DNA of 64,000 bases. Source: Carboxylicivirga sp964602515. Lineage in GTDB: Bacteria; Bacteroidota; Bacteroidia; Bacteroidales; Marinilabiliaceae. The DNA lies in NCBI GenBank assembly GCA_964602515.1, contig CAZRRJ010000001.1, positions 496,001 to 560,000 on the forward strand, written 5' to 3'. A program made the position numbers and the translations under genes. The stretch's first letter is position 1. Every line of letters begins with the position of its first letter. Under the pieces are notes generated by a model. The model ran no database searches. It had not been told where the DNA came from and saw only the letters and a program-made list of their open reading frames with translations. Positions 9,544-18,212 of this stretch are shown piece after piece.

Positions 9544-11283
9544 ATGAATTATCCATTAAAGAGTTTGGTCATACTGTTATTAGCAATTGTAGTTTTGAGC
9601 TGTAAGAATAATAGTGAGAAGGAATTGACCGAAGCCCAAATTGATCAATACTGGAAAGAAGGAAAAACTCTTCCTTCAAGTGTCTTCCAGAAGTATCCTT
9701 TACCTTTGCAAAACATTGAAAATGACAAGGGAATTAATGTGATGATTGATCTAGTTCATCAGTGTAATTTTGGAACATTGTGGCATTTACCCGGACGGTT
9801 AAATGAATTAGGATATAGATCAATTGGAAGCCAGGCTGCAATAAATAAGGTGATTACCCCAGATGGTTACAGTAGGATTAGAATGATTTGGGATGAAGAA
9901 AATAAGATTTATCCGTTTGCATGGCATCCTAATTTCTCATATAATGTCATAATTACTCATCAGAGCGATTTTAATGCTCAAAACTATTTGCCCGAAGAGC
10001 AGGAGGCACTGGAGAGCTTTGTGAATGAAGGAGGTGGATTACTAGTATTTGGTAAATCGCCTAAAAATGAAAAGCTTGCTGAGCAGTGGTCATTAAATAC
10101 TCTTTGTAAAAAATTTGGAGCTGAATTTATTTGCAAAACCGGTAAATACCGCGAGACTACTTATGCCGAAATTAGTTATTCGGAAGATTGGGAGGTTATT
10201 GCAAAGAATGACAATGATAATGCAGTGGGAGTATACAGAAAGTATGGAAAAGGACATGTAATTATATATGGAAGTGATGAACTTTTGCATGTTGACCGTA
10301 AAAATGTAAATGAAAAGACAGAAAAAAATGAGCTACTAAATCAGGCTATTGCACAGGTTGCAAAAGGGAAAAACCCAGTTGGTGGTGAACCACGTTATCC
10401 TATTTCGCGTGGTGGAGGCGGTGGAATTTATCCAGAATTAGAAAAACACTTCAATGATATTGTGGTATTTTATGCAGCTAATCAGAAGCCAGAATTGCTA
10501 AGTACACTTAACGAGGATATACCAAAGGCTAAATCGTTAGTGGAGGGTTGGTTGCCTTCCCTTCCTACATTGGAACCCATGTATCTGGTTTTATCATCAG
10601 GTGGTGGAGGTGGTTGGGCCGTAAATGCATTTAAACCCAAAGAAAATGGAATTATAAGTTTATCACCGCGTGGCATCGTTTCTATCTTTGCCCATGAGTT
10701 GGCTCATACAATGCATGGTCCGGTAAATGAGGATGGAAAGGTTGCCGGGATAACACCTATTCCTAACCGAGGCGAAGCTCATGCAGGTTGGTTCCAGGGA
10801 AAAGTTGATGCATGGTTTAATCCTGATCTTCAGCAAAAAGCCGTAAAGAGCTGTAATAAATTATTCGAATTCGATGAGTCCGGTAAAAAACTAGATTTGG
10901 TAACTCATTACGAGAATAATGAACTCAGAAAAGAATTTGGTAAAGGAAAAGATTGGATAAAAACCTGGTGGATCTGGCAGAAGCTGGATGACCGGTATAG
11001 TTCTGCATGGTATCCTCGCTGGAAATATGTTCAGCATATGCGTTGGCACGATGAACCTGCTCACCGTTTAAGTTGGGATGAAATGGTTGAAGATATGTCA
11101 ATTGCTGTTGGAGAGGATTTATTTCCGTTTTTGAATTCGGCCGGATTATCCTTGGAGAAACAACGTTTAGAAACAATAGTGTTTAATGGTAAGAAATTGA
11201 AACTTGATGTTGCACCAATTGAGGTAACAGCTGCTGGAAAGGTAAACTTAGAGACTATTGGAGACTATAAAAAAGGGTTATAG
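9544..11283 (+). CDS. M60-like zinc metallopeptidase lipoprotein
   Basis: A 579-residue lipoprotein (Cys after AIVVLS). Residues ~65-260 resemble a glutamine-amidotransferase/ThuA-like alpha-beta fold (INVMIDLVHQCNFGTLW, EALESFVNEGGGLLVFG, GKGHVIIYGSDELL). The C-terminal half carries HELAH at 384-388 and a Glu about 23 residues on in NRGEAHAGWF, the HExxH...E zinc pattern of gluzincins such as peptidase M60. Two Gly runs (RGGGGGI, SSGGGGGW) flank loops before the catalytic helix. M60 enzymes cut glycosylated mucin-type proteins; in an operon with GH29, GH95 and GH2 this suggests attack on a fucosylated glycoprotein. Family placement is by motif only. It ends the operon. Confidence 0.72.
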   Translation: MNYPLKSLVILLLAIVVLSCKNNSEKELTEAQIDQYWKEGKTLPSSVFQKYPLPLQNIENDKGINVMIDLVHQCNFGTLWHLPGRLNELGYRSIGSQAAINKVITPDGYSRIRMIWDEENKIYPFAWHPNFSYNVIITHQSDFNAQNYLPEEQEALESFVNEGGGLLVFGKSPKNEKLAEQWSLNTLCKKFGAEFICKTGKYRETTYAEISYSEDWEVIAKNDNDNAVGVYRKYGKGHVIIYGSDELLHVDRKNVNEKTEKNELLNQAIAQVAKGKNPVGGEPRYPISRGGGGGIYPELEKHFNDIVVFYAANQKPELLSTLNEDIPKAKSLVEGWLPSLPTLEPMYLVLSSGGGGGWAVNAFKPKENGIISLSPRGIVSIFAHELAHTMHGPVNEDGKVAGITPIPNRGEAHAGWFQGKVDAWFNPDLQQKAVKSCNKLFEFDESGKKLDLVTHYENNELRKEFGKGKDWIKTWWIWQKLDDRYSSAWYPRWKYVQHMRWHDEPAHRLSWDEMVEDMSIAVGEDLFPFLNSAGLSLEKQRLETIVFNGKKLKLDVAPIEVTAAGKVNLETIGDYKKGL

Positions 11284-11305
11284 TATTAACAATTGTGGTA
11301 ATGGT

Positions 11306-11340
11306 ACGAGGGGCTTTTTAAGCCCCTCGTTTGTTTTTTC
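11306..11340 (+). terminator. Intrinsic terminator of the glycosidase operon
   Basis: ACGAGGGGCTT (11306-11316) pairs perfectly with AAGCCCCTCGT (11320-11330) around a 3-base loop and is followed by TTGTTTTTTC. It lies 23 bases after the peptidase stop. Confidence 0.92.
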
Positions 11341-11419
11341 AATGTAGTATTGTTAAGCACTGGGCAGATCATTCAATGCCTGATTTTATAATTCAGCAAA
11401 GCATTGCATCCTTTTTCAT

Positions 11420-11427
11420 TACTTTTG
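11420..11427 (+). promoter_or_regulatory. -7 box of hrpB
   Basis: TACTTTTG matches the Bacteroides -7 consensus TAnnTTTG. It lies 21 bases before the GTG start, which gives a short leader. No good -33 TTTG is seen at the usual distance. Confidence 0.55.
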
Positions 11428-11448
11428 TAAGCTCTAAAACAGATAAAC

Positions 11449-13932
11449 GTGAATTTCGATCTATATAAAACAGGTTTACCCATAACAGAAGTTATCACCG
11501 ATGTTAAAAAGCACTTAAACGATGGTAATACACTTATTGTAAATGCACCTCCCGGAGCCGGTAAAAGTACATTATTGCCATTGGCTGTATTGGATGAGAC
11601 ATGGCTTAAAGGACAAAAAATAATTATGTTAGAGCCCCGCCGTTTAGCAGCAAAAACCATTGCAATGCGTATGGCCGAATTACTTGGTGAAAAAACAGGC
11701 CAGCGTGTTGGTTATCGCACTCGTTTTGATAATTGCATTGGGCCGGATACACAATTAGAGGTGGTAACAGAGGGTATATTAACACGTATGCTGCAAAGTG
11801 ATAATGCGCTGGAAGGTATTGGCCTGGTTATATTTGATGAGTTTCATGAGCGTAGTTTATTTGCCGATGTAGCCTTGGCTTTATCGCGTGAAGCGCAACA
11901 GGTACTTCGTCCTGATTTACGTATTATGATTATGTCGGCCACCCTGGATATGCCACAGTTAAAGCAACTGCTTAATGCCCCCTTAATAGTAAGTAAAGGG
12001 CGTCAGTTTCCGGTGGAGATTATAAATGAAGGGGAGAATGATGTAAAAATGCTGCCCGAGCTAACGGCACGTGTGGTAAGTAAAGCGGTAAAAGAGCAGG
12101 AGGGAGATATACTGGTCTTTTTGCCCGGTGAAGGTGAGATACGTGCTTGTGAAACAATTCTGAAGCGTACATGTAAAAGTATTTCAATACACCCACTCTA
12201 CGGGCAATTACCACCCAATAAGCAATATGCAGCCATTATGCCACACCGCGAGGGAAAGCGAAAAATCATACTGGCAACATCAATAGCAGAAACAAGCCTG
12301 ACTATAGAAGGTGTTAAAGTAGTGGTAGACTGTGGTTTTAGTCGTACACTAAAGTTCAATCCTAATTCCGGATTATCAAAGTTGGAAACATTAGATGTCA
12401 CGATTGATTCTGCAGACCAGCGTGCAGGCCGTGCCGGACGTTTAGGTTCCGGCATATGTTATCGAATGTGGAGTAAGGGTACACACATGCGTTTGCAAAA
12501 ACACCGTTCGCCTGAAATCGTTGAGGCTGATTTAGCATCTTTAGTGTTGGAAATGGCTCAATGGGGTGTTGATGATATACAAAGTTTAACATGGCTGACA
12601 CCTCCACCCAAAGGCCATGTTGCACAGGCCAGCGAATTATTGCACCAACTAGGAGCTTTATGCGGAAATAGAATCACAGAACACGGAAAAGCCATTCATA
12701 AGTTACCATGCCATCCGCGATTAGCACATATGTTATTAATGGGCGAAGAGGAAGGGTTGGCATCACTAGCATGTGACGTAGCGGCTTTGCTTGAAGAGCG
12801 TGACCCTTTGGGTAAAGAAGCTGGTATTAATATCAATACACGAATTGAGGCTTTACGCCGCTATCGTTCTGGAAGCCTTAAAAATAAAAAGCTATCGCGT
12901 ATAGCTAAAATAGCCGAACAATATCGACAAATACTTAATGCTAAAGAGGAAAATACAGCGGTTGATCCATATGAAACAGGGCTATTATTAGTATTTGCCT
13001 ATCCAGAACGTATCGCACATGCTAAATCCGGAAATAATGCGCAGTTTAAACTGGCTAATGGAAGCATTGCTGCTGCCGGGCATCAGGATGATTTGGCTCA
13101 TGAAGCATGGTTGGCCATTGCTAATGTGAATGCCCGTGATGGAGTAGGTAAAATTTTTTTGGCATCACCTCTTAATCCCAAAGACTTAGTACCTATGGTG
13201 AAAACCATAGACACAGTAATATGGGATACAAAAAGAGGAGGTTTTAAAGCTGAAACAGAGCTACGTATTGGTAATATTATTTTACAGAGCAAACCCTTAC
13301 AGGATTATAATGAAGAGGATAAAATACAGGCCATATGCCAGGCTGTAAAGAGGGAAGGAGCATGGTTACTCGATTTTAATAAGGAAGTAACACAATGGCA
13401 AAACCGTGTTAACAGTCTTCGTTTGTGGGATAAAAAGCACCCGTGGCCGGATGTGTCAACAGAACAATTATTGGCTTCTAATACCCAATGGTTAGCGCCA
13501 TATTTAACGCATATCAGAAAGCCCGAAGAATTAAAAAGAATAGATCTGAAAAACGTTTTGCAGCACTACTTGGATTTTGAATTACAAATCTTGCTTGAAC
13601 AACTGGCTCCTGAACGTATTGAAGTGTCCAGTGGATCAAAGGTAAGGCTCAATTATAAGGACAATGGTGAAGCACCAGTTCTGGCTGTGCGCTTACAGGA
13701 GGTTTTTGGCATGTTAACCAGCCCATGTGTAAATAATGGTACAATAAGTGTATTGTTGCACCTACTTTCTCCGGGGTTTAAACCTGTACAAATTACCAAC
13801 GATTTAAATAGTTTCTGGACGAATACCTATTATGAAGTCAAAAAAGAACTCAAAGCACGTTATCCGAAACATTACTGGCCCGAAAACCCATTTGAAGCAG
13901 AACCCTTAAAAGGAGTAAAACGTAAAAAATAA
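11449..13932 (+). CDS. hrpB: HrpB-type ATP-dependent DEAH-box helicase
   Basis: An 827-residue helicase with GTG start, supported by the -7 box just upstream. Motifs in order: Walker A PPGAGKST, EPRRLAAKT, the DEFHERS box typical of HrpB, SATLD, GEGEIRACE, ATSIAETSLTIEGV and QRAGRAGR. The C-terminal region (ELRIGNIILQSKPL, then SSGSKVRLNY) is the HrpB C-terminal domain. Bacterial HrpB acts on RNA and nucleoprotein; its physiological substrate is poorly defined. It is transcribed alone after the glycosidase terminator. The length fits the family (~820). Confidence 0.92.
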   Translation: MNFDLYKTGLPITEVITDVKKHLNDGNTLIVNAPPGAGKSTLLPLAVLDETWLKGQKIIMLEPRRLAAKTIAMRMAELLGEKTGQRVGYRTRFDNCIGPDTQLEVVTEGILTRMLQSDNALEGIGLVIFDEFHERSLFADVALALSREAQQVLRPDLRIMIMSATLDMPQLKQLLNAPLIVSKGRQFPVEIINEGENDVKMLPELTARVVSKAVKEQEGDILVFLPGEGEIRACETILKRTCKSISIHPLYGQLPPNKQYAAIMPHREGKRKIILATSIAETSLTIEGVKVVVDCGFSRTLKFNPNSGLSKLETLDVTIDSADQRAGRAGRLGSGICYRMWSKGTHMRLQKHRSPEIVEADLASLVLEMAQWGVDDIQSLTWLTPPPKGHVAQASELLHQLGALCGNRITEHGKAIHKLPCHPRLAHMLLMGEEEGLASLACDVAALLEERDPLGKEAGININTRIEALRRYRSGSLKNKKLSRIAKIAEQYRQILNAKEENTAVDPYETGLLLVFAYPERIAHAKSGNNAQFKLANGSIAAAGHQDDLAHEAWLAIANVNARDGVGKIFLASPLNPKDLVPMVKTIDTVIWDTKRGGFKAETELRIGNIILQSKPLQDYNEEDKIQAICQAVKREGAWLLDFNKEVTQWQNRVNSLRLWDKKHPWPDVSTEQLLASNTQWLAPYLTHIRKPEELKRIDLKNVLQHYLDFELQILLEQLAPERIEVSSGSKVRLNYKDNGEAPVLAVRLQEVFGMLTSPCVNNGTISVLLHLLSPGFKPVQITNDLNSFWTNTYYEVKKELKARYPKHYWPENPFEAEPLKGVKRKK

Positions 13933-14033
13933 ACCATAAACAGTATCTTTTACAAATAAATAAGCCGTTATTAGGTGATTCCATTACATCAATAATTCTA
14001 TCATTGAAAAATCTAACAGTTTAATATTAAAGA

Positions 14034-14550
14034 ATGAAATTAAAAAATACTGTATTTGTTGTACAAAGTCTGGATGGTTATATCGGTGATAAGAATAATG
14101 GATTAGAATGGTTGGAAATAATTCCTAATCCTGAGTATAATAATATGGTTTTCAGGTCTTTTATGGAGCGTATGGATGCCATTATAATGGGGTGCACTAC
14201 CTTTGAAACTGTAGTTAGCTTTAGAGTTGACTGGCCTTACTCAAAGCCTGTATTTGTATTGAGTAATACGCTTAAATTCATTCCTGATGAATTAAAAGGA
14301 AAGGTGGAAGTCGTGAATGGCACGGTTTCATCGATTTTGAGCCATGTCAGGAGTAAAGGCCATTGGCAATTGTATATTGATGGTGGTGCTACCATTCATG
14401 CTTTTTTAAAGGAAGATTTGATTGATGAACTGATAATAACAACCATGCCCATTGTTCAGGAATTTGCCAAAACAGTTAGAGTTTACGCATGTTAAGTCTG
14501 AACTTTACCTTAATGAGGTGGTACAAAACCATTATAAGCGAAAAAGATAA
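14034..14550 (+). pseudogene. RibD C-terminal/DHFR-like reductase, frameshifted by a small deletion
   Basis: The first 462 bases encode a dihydrofolate-reductase-like protein of the YyaP/RibD-C type (VVQSLDGYIGD, AIIMGCTTFETV, LYIDGGATIHAFL, DELIITTMPIV) that stops at 14495 after an unrelated tail. In the +1 frame the expected C-terminus continues as PLFRNLPKQLEF, THVKSELYLNEVV and QNHYKRKR to a TAA at 14548-14550. The family has PI-x(4-6)-IPLF at this point, so a stretch of about eight residues is missing. The break falls on CCATTGTT (14449-14456), which can be read as P-I-V in one frame and P-L-F in the other. The product would lack the last beta strands. Function of these small reductases is generally unknown. 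Confidence 0.8.
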
Positions 14551-14926
14551 GGTATATGTGGCTGGCAGTTTTGATTAGTATCATACATGGAATAACTTGA
14601 GATTTGTCCATTAATACATAATTAATTTACACAATGGAAAAAACTTAGTTTTAAAACTCCTTGGCGCTTATATTTATTATGGATTTAACCTTATTGTCTT
14701 AACTTAATAATCACAAGATTGTTCTTTTATGTACCTTACTGTATTAGATTATTGAGAAAATGGTAATAGCGGAGGTATTACATACGACATTACCAAGCTT
14801 TATTGATATTTCAAATACAAGGCAAATAAGTAATAGCGTACGTTGTGAAATAATATTACAAACAAATGTAACAATAAGGAAGAGTTTTGCGTATTTGATA
14901 AGCATTAAGTACTCTAAAAGGAGAAA
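14551..14926. other. Noncoding stretch before the small secreted protein
   Basis: 376 AT-rich bases without a convincing gene. The only signals are a TGTAACA half-site at 14867-14873, the same heptamer found in the palindromes at 15411 and 24723, and a strong AAAGGAG just before the ATG at 14927. Confidence 0.4.
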
Positions 14927-15319
14927 ATGAAAAAGCTTATTCTAACCTTATTCTTACTAATATCCGTCTTATCTTATGCGTATAATAATAGCCTCTATGG
15001 CAAGTACTCCACGCAATATATACCTTCAAACAAGGACTATGAAAAGTACGGAACAAGTCGAAAAATTAAGACGGTTTATTATAATTTATCGCTAAAGAAA
15101 GATGCTGTTAATGGTATTAGCATTTTTCTTGAAAAAACGATTAATGCAGATAAAGAATATGTGCAGCTTTATATACATACCGACTTAATGCTAAGAAAGG
15201 AGAGGAACAGGTATAAATTGTATAAAAGCTCTACCGGAGAAGCGGTTGCTACTATAAGAGGGGGTAAAATTATCTACCAGTCTGATGGCTATAAGGATCT
15301 TGTTTTGGTAAAAAGATAA
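14927..15319 (+). CDS. Small secreted protein, unknown function
   Basis: A 130-residue protein with a clean signal peptide (KKLILTLFLLISVLSYAY). The mature part is Lys/Tyr-rich and looks all-beta, ending in repeats of short strands (GEAVATIRGGKIIYQSDG). I do not recognise the family. It has an unusually good ribosome-binding site for this phylum (AAAGGAG seven bases before ATG), which supports the start. It stands alone between a broken reductase gene and ppc. Probably periplasmic. Confidence 0.7.
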   Translation: MKKLILTLFLLISVLSYAYNNSLYGKYSTQYIPSNKDYEKYGTSRKIKTVYYNLSLKKDAVNGISIFLEKTINADKEYVQLYIHTDLMLRKERNRYKLYKSSTGEAVATIRGGKIIYQSDGYKDLVLVKR

Positions 15320-15410
15320 AAGCAGCATTAACCTTACAAATCTAATCGTTTTTTTCAGTTTATAGTCAATCAGTATCAATTTGGTCATGTATTAAAGAGC
15401 ATATCCAATT

Positions 15411-15426
15411 TGTAACATTTGTTATA
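15411..15426. promoter_or_regulatory. Crp/Fnr-type palindrome upstream of ppc
   Basis: TGTAACA-TT-TGTTATA is a near-perfect inverted repeat (one mismatch) with the same half-site and 2-base spacing as the perfect TGTAACA-AA-TGTTACA at 24723-24738 beside the Crp/Fnr gene. Its centre is about 55 bases upstream of the centre of the ppc -7 box, a distance at which class I activators act. Binding is inference. Confidence 0.4.
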
Positions 15427-15469
15427 AATTCACCACACTTTTAATAGTAATACTCTTATTAAAACATCC

Positions 15470-15477
15470 TATCTTTG
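15470..15477 (+). promoter_or_regulatory. -7 box of ppc
   Basis: TATCTTTG is an exact match to TAnnTTTG, 90 bases before the ppc ATG. No clear -33 box, which fits an activator-dependent promoter. Confidence 0.55.
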
Positions 15478-15566
15478 TATTTGTTATTAATTCAATTCCA
15501 TTTGCAACAAATTGTAACAGAATTAGGCATATATAACTACTGTACAAAACTATTTAAAGACTGATA

Positions 15567-18134
15567 ATGAACCAGATTGAAAAATCGTATCGTGAGCTGG
15601 TAGAGTTGAAATATCAACTTTACAACAGCTTGTTTCTTACTTTACCTTTAAATGCTGTTCAGCAAACAGGTTTACTACTACCATTGTTGAAAGAAGCATG
15701 TATCAGCGGTTTTGATAAAGGAGAATCGCCGTCCACAATTATCGATGGATTTTTTAAAGAACATAAGCCGGAGTTAGACGAGCGTTCGCGTATCTCATTT
15801 CTGTTTAAAATTATACAGTATGTAGAACGTCAGATTGTTTTAATTGATGCATTGGAAGAGGCTGCTTACTCGAAGATACACCGCATAAATGATTCTGACT
15901 CATGGGGTAGAATAAAACAAAAAGTTGAGAATCGTAACTTAGAAAAACAAATGGATGAGTTACTGGATACTTTTGGTATTCGGGTTGTTTTAACAGCTCA
16001 CCCTACACAATTTTATCCAGGGCGCGTATTGGCTATCTCAACTGATTTAACCGGAGCCATTATAAATGATGAAGTTGGTTATGCTCGCGATTTACTGCAA
16101 CAATTAGGTAAAACACCATTTTATCGAAAAAAGAAACCATCAGCATACGATGAAGCCATGGCATTAACATGGTATTTGGGTAATATTTTTTATCCGGCTG
16201 TGGGTGATTTACTCGATAGGATGAATGAATTTTTTCCGGGTAAGATTGACCACAATAAAGAATTAGTAACAATGGGCTTTTGGCCCGGCGGTGATCGCGA
16301 TGGTAACCCTTTTGTTAAAGTAGATACCACCCGTAAAGTGGCTAAAAAACTGCGTTTTACCCTGGTAACCTGTTACCATGCTGAGTTAAAAGCACTAAAA
16401 CGTCGTATGAGTTTTGAAGGAGTTTATGAAATATTAAATGAGCTGGATGAGCAATTTAACGAGGAGCTAACCAACTCCTCTGGTGATAGAAATGTTGACC
16501 TTAACTTCTTATTGGCTCAGTTAGATAAGGTTGAAAAACTTTTAAAAGATGAACACCAGAGCTTATTTATTGATAAGGTTCAGTCATTTAAACGTAAGGT
16601 AAAGCAATTTGGTGTCTTCTTCGCTAGTATCGATATTCGTCAGGATAGCCGAGTAATTGCTAAGGCTTTTAATGAAGTGATGCGTGTTAACCCGGGTTTA
16701 TTTCCTGGTAACATATGTGAATTTCCTGAATCAGAACAACTTGACATTCTACTTAAAGTAAAAGGAAGAATTGATACATCTGTTTTTGAAGATGAATTGG
16801 TGCGTGATACGCTGGAATCGATGAAAGTAATTAAGGCCATTCAAAAAGAGAATGGAGAAAGAGCTGCACACCGTTACATCATTAGTAACTGCCGTGGTAC
16901 TATTGATATTGCTAAGGTTGTTGCTTTAGCCCGTTTATGCAGTTGGGGAGATGAGCCATTATCAATTGATGTAGTGCCTTTATTTGAAACAGTTGATGAT
17001 TTAAAAGGAGCGGGAGAATCGATGAAAGCGCTTTACAATCATCCGAAATACAAAATACATCTGGCTAACCGTAAAAACCGTCAGACCGTTATGCTTGGCT
17101 TCAGCGATGGAACAAAAGATGGTGGTTACCTTATGGCTAACTGGGGTATTTACAGGGCCAAAGAAGATATTTCATTAATTTCTCGTGAAAGTGATATTGA
17201 AGTAGTCTTTTTCGATGGACGGGGAGGACCTCCTGCACGTGGCGGTGGTAATACTCACCTTTTTTATTCAGCACTTGGAAAAACCATTGACAGTCACCAA
17301 ATTCAATTGACTATACAAGGGCAAACCATTAGTTCACACTATGGTATAAAAGAGGCTGCTACACATAATTTGGGACACCTTATGACTGCGGGTTTTGAAA
17401 ATAACCTTTTTAATCGTACAGATTCAAATTTAAGTACTGAGCAACGCACATTGATTGATAAAATGTCGCTTAGTGGTTATGATAAATACGATGCATTAAA
17501 AGCGCATCCGCTATTTATTCCTTTCCTTGAAGAAAGGTCAACGCTTAAATATTACGGTTTGGCGAATATTGGTAGTCGTCCATCAAAGCGTGGGGCAAGT
17601 GAGAAGCTAGAATTTGATGATTTAAGGGCCATCCCATTTGTTGGGGCCTGGAGTCAGCTCAAGCAAAATGTACCAGGGTTTTATGGTTTAGGAACCGCGT
17701 TAAAAGAGCAGGAAAATGCTGGTAATTTAGATGCCTGTAAAGAATTATATAACTCATCAATATTCTTTAAAGCTCTTATATCTAACAGTATGCAGAGTAT
17801 GAGTAAAACCAACTTTGCATTAACAAAATACATGGAGAATGATGAGAAGTTTGGTGAGTTCTGGAAGATTATATACAATGAGTATTTGTTGACTAAAGAA
17901 ATGGTATTAAAAGTATCGGGCGACACCGAATTGCTTCAGGACAATGCGCGTAGCCGTAATAGTATTCGCCTGCGCGAAAACGTTGTATTGCCATTGTTGG
18001 CCATTCAGCAGTATGCATTAATTGAGATTCAGAAATTGCAGGAGAATGATAACGATGAGTATCTCCCTTTATACGAACGCATGGTTATGCGTTCTTTATT
18101 TGGCAATATTAACGCCAGTCGTAATTCTGTTTGA
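15567..18134 (+). CDS. ppc: Phosphoenolpyruvate carboxylase
   Basis: An 855-residue enzyme that carboxylates PEP to oxaloacetate, feeding the TCA cycle or the reductive succinate branch. Catalytic motifs are intact: the His of TAHPTQFYPGR, FWPGGDRDGNPFV, GFSDGTKDGGYLMANW and the mobile Gly/Arg loop FFDGRGGPPARGGGN. The C-terminus ends GNINASRNSV, where many PEPCs end with a variant of GxAAGxRNTG; the penultimate Arg-Asn pair is kept. Bacteroidales often rely on PEP carboxykinase, so a PEPC is worth noting. A Crp/Fnr-like palindrome and a -7 box lie upstream, and a bidirectional terminator downstream. Confidence 0.96.
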   Translation: MNQIEKSYRELVELKYQLYNSLFLTLPLNAVQQTGLLLPLLKEACISGFDKGESPSTIIDGFFKEHKPELDERSRISFLFKIIQYVERQIVLIDALEEAAYSKIHRINDSDSWGRIKQKVENRNLEKQMDELLDTFGIRVVLTAHPTQFYPGRVLAISTDLTGAIINDEVGYARDLLQQLGKTPFYRKKKPSAYDEAMALTWYLGNIFYPAVGDLLDRMNEFFPGKIDHNKELVTMGFWPGGDRDGNPFVKVDTTRKVAKKLRFTLVTCYHAELKALKRRMSFEGVYEILNELDEQFNEELTNSSGDRNVDLNFLLAQLDKVEKLLKDEHQSLFIDKVQSFKRKVKQFGVFFASIDIRQDSRVIAKAFNEVMRVNPGLFPGNICEFPESEQLDILLKVKGRIDTSVFEDELVRDTLESMKVIKAIQKENGERAAHRYIISNCRGTIDIAKVVALARLCSWGDEPLSIDVVPLFETVDDLKGAGESMKALYNHPKYKIHLANRKNRQTVMLGFSDGTKDGGYLMANWGIYRAKEDISLISRESDIEVVFFDGRGGPPARGGGNTHLFYSALGKTIDSHQIQLTIQGQTISSHYGIKEAATHNLGHLMTAGFENNLFNRTDSNLSTEQRTLIDKMSLSGYDKYDALKAHPLFIPFLEERSTLKYYGLANIGSRPSKRGASEKLEFDDLRAIPFVGAWSQLKQNVPGFYGLGTALKEQENAGNLDACKELYNSSIFFKALISNSMQSMSKTNFALTKYMENDEKFGEFWKIIYNEYLLTKEMVLKVSGDTELLQDNARSRNSIRLRENVVLPLLAIQQYALIEIQKLQENDNDEYLPLYERMVMRSLFGNINASRNSV

Positions 18135-18147
18135 TAAGAGAAGAATT

Positions 18148-18200
18148 AAATACAAAAAATGCCCCTTTAGAACAAATCTAAAGGGGCATTTTTTGTATTT
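18148..18200. terminator. Bidirectional terminator between ppc and the porin gene
   Basis: A perfect 23-bp inverted repeat (18148-18170 with 18178-18200) around a 7-base loop; core CCCCTTTAG/CTAAAGGGG, flanked by A and T runs so it works in both directions for the two convergent genes. Confidence 0.93.
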
Positions 18201-18212
18201 ATAATAAATATT

